From the NCBI GenBank assembly GCA_003218735.1, contig QHOJ01000151.1, forward strand, positions 1-6,879: 6,879 bases of DNA, given 5' to 3'. The position numbers were made by a program, and so were the translations under genes. The notes under the pieces are model-generated. The model ran no database searches and had not been told where the DNA came from. It saw only the letters and a program-made list of their open reading frames with translations. This document shows positions 1 through 5,864 of the stretch, piece after piece. This stretch comes from Verrucomicrobiota bacterium (lineage in GTDB: Bacteria > Verrucomicrobiota > Verrucomicrobiia > Chthoniobacterales > UBA10450). How positions within the stretch are numbered: the first letter of the stretch is position 1; each line of letters opens with the position of its first letter.

Positions 1-1718
1 AGGTGGCAATTCTTTGCCCGCGCAAAGCCTGGCTGCAAACGGTGGCGGCGGCACTGCGGCGCGCCGGTCTGCCGGTAGCGATCCAATCTGAGCGCGATGT
101 GAAAGGCGACAGCGCGGCCTATGCGTGGCTGACCGCGCTTCTTACGATCATGACCGACCCGCTCAACGCCTACGAAATCGTCGGTGTGCTCCGCGAAATT
201 TTCGGCGTGTCCGATCATGATCTCGCGATTTTTGCTGAAGCGCAGAAAACGAGATTTCGCATCGACGAGGTCTTGCCGGTTGCTGGGAAAATTTCCTCGC
301 ATCTGCGCACGCTCGCGGAAATTCGTCAACGCGCGGAAGGCCTGGCGTTATTCGACGCAGTTGCGTTGATCGTCAAGCAAACGCAATTGCGTCAACGTTT
401 GCTCCTGTTGCCCCCGACGGAGTTCGGCGATCTCCCGCGCGAACTCGACGCGTTGCTCGCGCAAGCCGCGGAAGCGGAAGCGAGCGGAATGATCCTGACG
501 GAATTCGCCGAACACTTGCGCAACGATTTCACGATGCCGCGTGCCGTTCGTTTTTCTGCCGACGACAACGCGATCCAGCTCATCACTTCGCATAAGGCGA
601 AAGGCTCGGAATGGCAGGCGGTGATTGTGCCGTTTCTCGCGCGCGACCTACGGCCACCGAGTCACCCCTATCCACATTTCGTGAAACCGCTCGCGACCGG
701 CGAGCTCTTAATTGCCTTCGGCAAAGAAGACAAATCGAAGGATTTGAAAGACGCGATCGAGCTCGCACGACAGCAAGAACTCGAACGCCTTCTCTATGTC
801 GCCACGACACGCGCGCGCCACACACTCGTGCTCGTGCTTGATCAGGAAATTTTTTCCAACACCGAAGGTAAACTTCCCAAGACAGCACAGCTTCGCCGGT
901 TGCTTTGCGGGAAGGACGGTTATTCCGGCGAATTCGATGAGCGGGCGAGCACGACCGAAACCATCGAAGATTCCGAAACGTCTTCCTCCGTGCCGGAAAC
1001 ATCCGAAGTGAAGATCGAACCGTTAACAGCTCGCGAACTCAAGCGCGCAGTAAAGCGCGGTTCGAAGTTCGTGCGCAAGTTCACGCCGAGCGCGCTCGAC
1101 GCGGAAGTTCCAGCGGAAGTGCGAACGCGTTCGCGGCTGGATAATCTGGCCACGCTGTACGGCGGCTGGTGGCACAAATTTTTCGAGCGCCTCGATTGGA
1201 AGGCCGGAATCGATTACGCGCAGAAGTTATTCGAAAAGCAATTGCCGAGTTGTCCCGAGGCAAAATCCGCAACGAAAGACTGGGAGGTCACGCGGCAGAA
1301 TTTGTTCAGCGACGCCGGCACGGCTCGGTTTCTCGCGAGCGGTGAAACGCAATTTCATCGCGAGTTTCCATTCTCTTGGCGCAGAAACGACCGCAGCGTA
1401 CTCGAAGGATTGATCGATTCGCTCATGATCGATCGTAAAGCGGGCCGGTGTTTCCTGCTTGATTGGAAAACGAACAGCGTTTCGTTAGGCGAGATAGAAA
1501 GTTTTCGCTCACGTTACCGTCCGCAGTTGGCGGCTTATTGGAAAGCAGTGAGCGAGATTACGCGCTTGGACGTGGAAGCCGGTTTGTTTTCGACCGCGCT
1601 TGGATGTTTGTTGCTCTACACGGCAGACGAATTGCAGGAGGAATGGAACCGGCTGGAACAACTCCCGCCCGCGAAGCTCGACGAAGAAATGCGGCTGGGT
1701 GCGCCCGATGATTTTTAG
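1..1718 (+). CDS. AddA/RecB-like ATP-dependent helicase-nuclease, C-terminal part (5' end outside window)
   Basis: Partial gene: the frame is open from the left edge and stops with TAG at 1716-1718. The GTG at base 3 is an internal valine codon, so the true start lies upstream. Counting residues from base 3, the segment starts inside the UvrD-type helicase C-terminal region. ITSHKAKGSEW (194-204) is helicase motif V, and QQELERLLYVATTRAR (257-272) is motif VI with its conserved arginines. The end holds a RecB-type PD-(D/E)XK nuclease: EGLID (468-472), DWKTN (487-491) and the QxxxY element YRPQLAAY (505-512), so the metal-binding D472, D487 and K489 are all present. Enzymes of this family unwind and resect double-strand DNA ends for RecA-dependent repair in the cytoplasm. 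AddA and RecB share this layout. I prefer AddA, but walker motifs and any addB partner lie outside the window. About 571 residues are visible out of a usual 1,100-1,200. It converges with the inositol synthase gene. Confidence 0.9.
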   Translation, partial: VAILCPRKAWLQTVAAALRRAGLPVAIQSERDVKGDSAAYAWLTALLTIMTDPLNAYEIVGVLREIFGVSDHDLAIFAEAQKTRFRIDEVLPVAGKISSHLRTLAEIRQRAEGLALFDAVALIVKQTQLRQRLLLLPPTEFGDLPRELDALLAQAAEAEASGMILTEFAEHLRNDFTMPRAVRFSADDNAIQLITSHKAKGSEWQAVIVPFLARDLRPPSHPYPHFVKPLATGELLIAFGKEDKSKDLKDAIELARQQELERLLYVATTRARHTLVLVLDQEIFSNTEGKLPKTAQLRRLLCGKDGYSGEFDERASTTETIEDSETSSSVPETSEVKIEPLTARELKRAVKRGSKFVRKFTPSALDAEVPAEVRTRSRLDNLATLYGGWWHKFFERLDWKAGIDYAQKLFEKQLPSCPEAKSATKDWEVTRQNLFSDAGTARFLASGETQFHREFPFSWRRNDRSVLEGLIDSLMIDRKAGRCFLLDWKTNSVSLGEIESFRSRYRPQLAAYWKAVSEITRLDVEAGLFSTALGCLLLYTADELQEEWNRLEQLPPAKLDEEMRLGAPDDF

Positions 1719-1776
1719 TGCAAGATGAAAGCCGCGAAGAAGATAGGCGGAATCCGTCTCGCCGCGATTAGACTGC
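1719..1776. other. Short convergent intergenic gap
   Basis: These 58 bases separate the stop codons of the helicase-nuclease gene (plus strand) and the inositol synthase gene (minus strand). Transcription from both sides should end here. I found no convincing stem-loop followed by a T-run. The only self-complementary stretch, around 1747-1759, would need a one-base loop. Termination may be Rho-dependent or use a signal I cannot see. Confidence 0.5.
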
Positions 1777-2880
1777 TTAGCGATCGCGCTCGCCGCGGAT
1801 GAATTGTTCGACGCAGCGATAGGCTTCGTCGTCGGTCATTTGCACGGGCGGGTGTTTGGAGAAAAAGGCGGAGGCGGAATGGAGCACGCCGCCGATACCG
1901 CGATCGAGCGCGAGTTTACAACAACGGATCGCGTCAATTGCCACCCCGGCCGAGTTCGGGGAATCTTCGACAGAAAGTTTCACATCGATCTCCATGGGCA
2001 CATCGCCGAAGAGGCGGCCCTCCGTGCGGATAAACGCAATCTTGTTATCGAGCTGCCACGGCACGTAGTCGCTCGGGCCAATGTGGATATTTTCGTCGGC
2101 AAGACGCTCGCCGATGACCGATTGAACGGCTTCCGTCTTCGAAACTTTTTTCGAGGCGAGCCGGGTGCGGTTCAGCATGTTGAGAAAATCGGTATTGCCG
2201 CCGGTATTCAATTGGTAAGTGCGCTCGAGTTTTACTCCGCGTTTGCGGAAAAGATCGACAATCATTCGATGCAGAATGGTCGCGCCCAATTGTGCTTTGA
2301 TGTCATCGCCAATCACAGGCAGATTTTTCTCGGCGAAGCGTTTGGCCCAAACTGGATCGCTGGCGATGAAAACCGGGATGTTGTTGACAAAACCGAGGCC
2401 AGCTTCGAGCGCGCAACTGGCGTAGAAGCGGGTCGCGTCTTCGGAGCCGACCGGGAGATAATTGACCATGAGTTCCGCCGCGGAATCACGCAGTTCGGCG
2501 ACGATTTGTTCGCGAGTAGATTCCTTTTCCAGTGGGAGAAACGTGCGCAACGGATCCTGATCGCGCATGTGAGGGGCAAAACCGTCGAACACGCAGCCCA
2601 TTTTCACGATTGCGCCGGTCAACCTGATTTTGTCGCAGAAGACTTTTGTGCAATTAGGCGGCGAGAATATCGCCTTGCTGACATCGAGGCCGACTTTGCG
2701 ACGATCGATATCGAACGCGGCGACGACCTCAATGTCGCCTGGCTGGTAGGAGCCGATCTGGCGATGCATCAGTCCGTTGCCTGACCCGTTGGGTGACGAG
2801 CCGTGATAAAAATTTATTCCCTGGACGAGCGAGCTGGCGCAATTACCAACCCCAACAATGGCGATTCGTATTTTTCTCAT
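1777..2880 (-). CDS. ino1: myo-inositol-1-phosphate synthase (inositol-3-phosphate synthase)
   Basis: The 367-residue product matches the length of the compact bacterial and archaeal enzymes such as mycobacterial Ino1. It converts glucose 6-phosphate to 1D-myo-inositol 3-phosphate using bound NAD+, the first committed step to inositol, phosphatidylinositol and related lipids or solutes; it acts in the cytosol. The N-terminus has the Rossmann dinucleotide motif GVGNCASS (10-17), with acidic D57 and D59 at the end of the second strand. Further family blocks are NYLPVGSED (140-148), NNIPVFIASDP (166-176), GDDIKAQLGATILHR (191-205), LNTGGNTDFLNM (224-235), DNKIAF (278-283) and EIDVKLSVEDSPNSAG (297-312). 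The two lysines expected in the active site appear to be K280 and K301. The ATG at 2878-2880 puts the Rossmann strand at the very N-terminus as in the family, though no Shine-Dalgarno sequence precedes it. It stands alone, divergent from the efflux genes. Confidence 0.95.
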   Translation of the reverse strand: MRKIRIAIVGVGNCASSLVQGINFYHGSSPNGSGNGLMHRQIGSYQPGDIEVVAAFDIDRRKVGLDVSKAIFSPPNCTKVFCDKIRLTGAIVKMGCVFDGFAPHMRDQDPLRTFLPLEKESTREQIVAELRDSAAELMVNYLPVGSEDATRFYASCALEAGLGFVNNIPVFIASDPVWAKRFAEKNLPVIGDDIKAQLGATILHRMIVDLFRKRGVKLERTYQLNTGGNTDFLNMLNRTRLASKKVSKTEAVQSVIGERLADENIHIGPSDYVPWQLDNKIAFIRTEGRLFGDVPMEIDVKLSVEDSPNSAGVAIDAIRCCKLALDRGIGGVLHSASAFFSKHPPVQMTDDEAYRCVEQFIRGERDR

Positions 2881-2943
2881 GAAATGACAAAAGCGTGGCC
2901 GCTTCGGTTCATCATCGTGTCAACCTGGCGCAGCGGCTGTGCC

Positions 2944-2952
2944 TGCTATAAA
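2944..2952 (+). promoter_or_regulatory. Possible extended -10 element (TGCTATAAA) upstream of first TolC gene
   Basis: The sequence TG-C-TATAAA fits an extended -10 promoter core (TGn followed by a TATAAT-like hexamer) and lies about 105 bases before the TolC start. I see no good -35 hexamer at 16-18 bases upstream; extended -10 promoters can work without one. Sigma-factor preference in this organism is unknown, so this is only a candidate. Confidence 0.25.
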
Positions 2953-2991
2953 AGACGGAATGTGTCCGAGGTCGCGCCAGCTTGCAAGAAC

Positions 2992-3000
2992 TGTTATAAG
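2992..3000 (+). promoter_or_regulatory. Second possible extended -10 element (TGTTATAAG) upstream of first TolC gene
   Basis: TG-T-TATAAG is a second extended -10-like match, 56 bases before the ATG, which would give a leader of roughly 50 bases. The nearby TTGCAA at 2982-2987 is too close (7 bases) to act as its -35. It is an alternative to, or may work in tandem with, the element at 2944-2952. Confidence 0.22.
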
Positions 3001-3041
3001 GAAAAAGCGAGAGGGATTTTTATTGAGAAGAACCCCCTGCC

Positions 3042-3047
3042 GAGGAA
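3042..3047 (+). promoter_or_regulatory. Ribosome binding site (GAGGAA) of first TolC gene
   Basis: GAGGAA is a good Shine-Dalgarno match, nine bases before the ATG at 3057. It supports that start codon, which is also the one giving a signal peptide. It is the only clear Shine-Dalgarno site before any start codon in the window. Confidence 0.7.
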
Positions 3048-3056
3048 ATAATCGAA

Positions 3057-4451
3057 ATGCGTTTGGAGTTTGCGGCTATAGCGCTGGCGCTCACTTTTGA
3101 GTTGCCCGTGGCATCACAGGCTGCTGTCCCCAATTACACCGTTGAAGAAGCGGTCGCGCTTGCCCAGGCGCAGAATCCGGAAATTGCGATCGCGCGGAAA
3201 AAAGTGCAGGGAGCGCGCGGCGGCTGGGTTGAAGCGCGCTCGGGATATCTTCCGTCGTTAAGCTCGAGCGGGCTGTACGATAAACGACAGCAACAGAGCG
3301 AAACGCGACTCCGGGAGGAAGATTACAATGCAAGGCTGCAGGTCGAACAGAATCTTTATACTGGCGGAGCGGTGACCAGCCAGGTAGCCATCGCGCATTT
3401 GAACATCGATAAGGCAAATTACGAGCTTCAGGAAATTGTCAGTCGCGTGGCTATGGATGTGCGGATCGCTTTCAATGAACTTCTCCTAAATCGGGCGAAG
3501 GTCCGTGTGCGCCAGGATTCCGTGCGCGTCTTGGACGAGGAACTGAAGAGCCAGCAGCAGAGTCTCAGTGCCGGCATTGTTGGCAAATTGAACGTGCAAC
3601 GCGCTGAAGTGGCCCTGGCCAACGAGCAGCCAGAACTTTTCAACGCTCAGACGCAATTGAGAAATTCCTACCTCCGGCTGGGCGAGCTTTTTGGCACGGA
3701 CGCACCTCCGGGAGCCGCGGCAGCGCCCTTTGAGGTTTCTGGGGAATTGCAATATCAACCGAATCATCCGGATCTGAACGGCTGCCTGGCCCGGGCCGAT
3801 GCAAATCGGGCGGTAATCAAAGCCCGGCAGAAGGATATCGAGATCGAAGACCAACAATATATTCTTGACCGGAGCGCTTTGCGCCCGCATGTCCGGGCCT
3901 TTTCCGGGTACGAGGTTTACAGCGAGCGCGATCCAGAGGTCGGTCAAGAATTTAATTACGGGGGCATCGTGGGGATAAACGCGACTTGGAACATCTTCGA
4001 TGGGTTTGCCACCAAAGGGCGGATGCAGGCAACGCGCGCCCGCCGCGAAGCAGCGGTGCAGGCTCTGGCAGCAGCTCGCCGCTCTGTAGCCTCGGAAGTG
4101 CGCGGTGCATTTTTCGATCTCGAACAGGCTGAACGCGTGCTCGAAACAGAGACAAGAAATGTTCAGACCGCAGATCAGGCTCTTGAGATTGCCAAAGGCA
4201 ATTTCGCTGCCGGATTAGGAACACAACTCGACATTCTGCAAGCCGCATCCGATGTCACTCGGACTCGCACCACCCGATTAAGCGCAATTTATTTGCACAA
4301 CGTGGCTCTCGCCCGTCTCGCACACGCCTGCGCGAGTTCTGCCGAAGCGCTCGATTTTGGATCAAAAATCAAGAATACCAGGAACGAAAACCACAGCGCA
4401 GCGCAAGCTGCCGATTTGGCCCGCCCGCCCGCAAAACTAAGCCAGCGATGA
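3057..4451 (+). CDS. TolC-family outer membrane efflux protein (intact)
   Basis: A 464-residue protein of normal TolC-family length. Residues 1-22 form a signal peptide with a hydrophobic core and likely cleavage after the SQA at 20-22. The mature part opens with the family pattern YTVEEAVALAQAQNPEIAIAR (starting at 27), followed by a long helix and GYLPSL (63-68), the turn into the first outer-membrane strands. The first repeat ends around LRLGELFGT. The second repeat holds the characteristic NATWNIFDGFATKGR turn and the closing helix AAGLGTQLDILQAASD. TolC trimers form the beta-barrel and periplasmic tunnel through which ABC, RND or MFS pumps expel drugs, lipids or peptides. A strong ribosome binding site fixes the start. 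The stop TGA (4449-4451) shares bases with an ATG at 4448. The C-terminal tail after about residue 430 is polar and poorly conserved. Substrate cannot be told from sequence. Confidence 0.93.
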   Translation: MRLEFAAIALALTFELPVASQAAVPNYTVEEAVALAQAQNPEIAIARKKVQGARGGWVEARSGYLPSLSSSGLYDKRQQQSETRLREEDYNARLQVEQNLYTGGAVTSQVAIAHLNIDKANYELQEIVSRVAMDVRIAFNELLLNRAKVRVRQDSVRVLDEELKSQQQSLSAGIVGKLNVQRAEVALANEQPELFNAQTQLRNSYLRLGELFGTDAPPGAAAAPFEVSGELQYQPNHPDLNGCLARADANRAVIKARQKDIEIEDQQYILDRSALRPHVRAFSGYEVYSERDPEVGQEFNYGGIVGINATWNIFDGFATKGRMQATRARREAAVQALAAARRSVASEVRGAFFDLEQAERVLETETRNVQTADQALEIAKGNFAAGLGTQLDILQAASDVTRTRTTRLSAIYLHNVALARLAHACASSAEALDFGSKIKNTRNENHSAAQAADLARPPAKLSQR

Positions 4452-4489
4452 AACGACGTGTTCTTCTTTTTATTGGGGGCCGCTGCAGG

Positions 4490-4586
4490 GGGAGCGCACG
4501 CATCTTGCGCGCAATGTTCGGCATCTTGCTGGGCACTGGCGCGTCGGCACGATGCCGACACGAGCAAGCTGGAAGCGTGCGCTCCC
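4490..4586. repeat. REP-like long imperfect palindrome between the two TolC genes
   Basis: A 97-base element bounded by a perfect 12-bp inverted repeat: GGGAGCGCACGC at 4490-4501 and GCGTGCGCTCCC at 4575-4586. Nested inside are CTTGC at 4504-4508 pairing with GCAAG at 4564-4568, and TCGGCATC at 4518-4525 pairing with GATGCCGA at 4551-4558, which continues past one mismatch with TGC (4527-4529) and GCA (4547-4549). A competing local hairpin, GTCGGCA (4543-4549) with TGCCGAC (4553-4559), uses some of the same bases. The arms could thus form one long hairpin in RNA, or a cruciform. From memory, unverified, dispersed elements with GGGAGCGCACGC-type ends are common in Verrucomicrobia genomes. It may protect or attenuate the operon mRNA, or simply be a mobile REP/MITE-like insertion. 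There is one copy in this window and no transposase. Confidence 0.75.
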
Positions 4587-4594
4587 AAGCGCTC

Positions 4595-5855
4595 GTGACG
4601 CTCGGTGTGAAGGTCTTCGTTCTACTTCTGACGCTTTGTGCGCACACAAGTCGCGCCCTCACCCTGGAGACGGTTCTGCAAACTACGCTTGAAAGAAATC
4701 CGCTCCGTCATCTGGCCTCGCTTCGAAGTGGGCGTGCCGGCCGGCGTTCAGGCCGGTCACCGGGCCGGTGAGAGTGGAATTAAAGGCTTTGCCGTGGGAC
4801 GCGGCTTTCTCACGCAGACGTTGTTCAACGCAGACATACCGCCCTCCCTCCGGCGTGGGGATGTCGAAGTTTTGATAGCACAACAGCAATTGAATGTCGC
4901 CATCGTAGGGCAGCTACACGCGGCGCGGCTGGCGTTTTACACGGCGCTCTATAGTCGGTCGCTGGAATCCATCCGAAACGAACAACGGCAAAGACTACAA
5001 GAGAATGTTGCTACTCAGAAAAATCGTTATGAAGCCGGGCTGGCCGATCGAAGCGCATTTGTAAGTGCGACTGTCCAAGCCTCCGAGCTGGATCCGCAGA
5101 TTGAGAGCGCGCATCGGGCGTATCTGGACGCGCAATTGCAATTGGCTGAAGCGATGGCGATCGATCCTGCAAAGACATCGTTGCCCGAGCCCGAAGGTAA
5201 GCTCCAGTTTGTCCCAATGCGCGTCGATCTTGACTCCGAAACAGCGGCGGCTTTGCAGAGAAGGGCCGATCTCAAGCTCGCGCGTTTATTCGTGCGCGCC
5301 GCCAACGAAGATCAACGGATCATCGCAGCGGACTATTATCCCGCTGTGACCGGAAGGATTTCCGGTGAGTACGTCCCGGTCACAGGAATTCATCGCGAAG
5401 GCTCAACGAGCAAGACGCAGGATTTTCTTTCATCCGAAATCATTGAGAGGGCTGGCTATACATGGCACGTCATCGACAACGGCAAGGTAGCTGGCGCAGT
5501 TCTGAGAGCGCGTTCGGCAAGGGAGATAAACGAACTGACCTGTCGTAAGCTGGAAGCTGATATCCCCCGCGACGTCTCGCATATCGCGAACTATCTTAAG
5601 ACAACCGAGGTCCGTGAAAGATCACTCGCCACGGCCTCCGAGGCTGCGGAGGGAAGCGCGCAGGCTGTGCAGCAAAATCTGGCCAACGGTCTGGCGTCGC
5701 CACTCGAATACCGCACTACTCAAAGCGCCTTTCTGGAGACCAGAAGCGGATTGCTGGACGCCATTTACCAGCACAATATCGCCGGGGCCGAATGGGACCG
5801 CGCCACTGGGCGTTATTTTCAATTTTCGGACGACACCGCGCAAAACGTGCATTAG
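4595..5855 (+). pseudogene. Second TolC-family outer membrane efflux gene, apparently frameshifted and internally deleted near the N-terminus
   Basis: The main part is an open frame ending with TAG at 5853-5855 (it can be read from GTG 4638). It has typical TolC features: TQTLFN, the helix around LNVAIVGQLHAARLAFYTALY, RRADLKLAR, DYYPAVTGRISGEYVPVTG, the VIDNGKVAGA turn, and closing helix LANGLASPLEYRTTQSAF. The family N-terminus is in another frame: GTG 4595 or GTG 4607 begins a signal peptide (VKVFVLLLTLCAHTSRA) followed by LTLETVLQTTLERNP, and that frame stops at TGA 4769-4771. The frames meet at 4695-4704. Compared with the upstream TolC, the part between NP and ExRSxxxP (17 residues there) is missing and the net loss is about 59 bases. 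No Shine-Dalgarno site is visible. Alternatives are an assembly error, or translation of a shortened protein without a signal peptide, which would not be exported. TolC identity is secure; broken status is likely. Confidence 0.75.
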
Positions 5856-5864
5856 TTCCAGCAA

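Larger units (their letters stand above)
2881..3056. other. Divergent intergenic region between ino1 and the efflux genes
   Basis: This 176-base gap separates two genes transcribed away from each other, so it should hold both promoters. A plus-strand open frame crosses it (2803-3051), but its first part is antisense to ino1 and its product resembles nothing, so I do not call it. The gap contains two TGnTATAA-type elements facing the TolC gene and a ribosome binding site at its right end. I see no operator-like palindrome, riboswitch or RNA gene. Confidence 0.6.

Noticed and set aside
583..1002. Minus-strand open frame (139 codons) inside the helicase-nuclease gene
   Set aside because: It is opposite conserved helicase motifs V and VI, and its arginine-rich, low-information translation is typical of a shadow frame.
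1804..2784. Long plus-strand open frame (326 codons) antisense to ino1
   Set aside because: It lies wholly inside a confidently identified gene on the other strand, its translation resembles no family, and such shadows are common in codon-biased GC-rich genes.
2918..2923. Perfect -35 hexamer TTGACA on the minus strand, upstream of ino1
   Set aside because: At 16-18 bases downstream there is only GC-rich sequence (GGCCAC region) with no -10-like hexamer, so I do not call a promoter from it.
2803..3051. Small plus-strand open frame across the intergenic region
   Set aside because: Its first third is antisense to ino1, it has no ribosome binding site, and the product shows no domain, signal peptide or helix pattern.
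3486..3947. Minus-strand open frame (153 codons) inside the first TolC gene
   Set aside because: It overlaps a clear TolC coding sequence and has no recognisable features of its own.
4448..4771. Separate 107-residue protein starting at ATG 4448
   Set aside because: Its middle is the palindromic repeat and its last part is the displaced N-terminus of the second TolC protein, so it is not an independent gene.
4725..4775. GGCCGG-rich stretch with partial inverted repeats
   Set aside because: It encodes the conserved-looking GVPAGVQAGHRAG part of the second TolC protein, so codon and GC bias explain it; the stems are short and imperfect.
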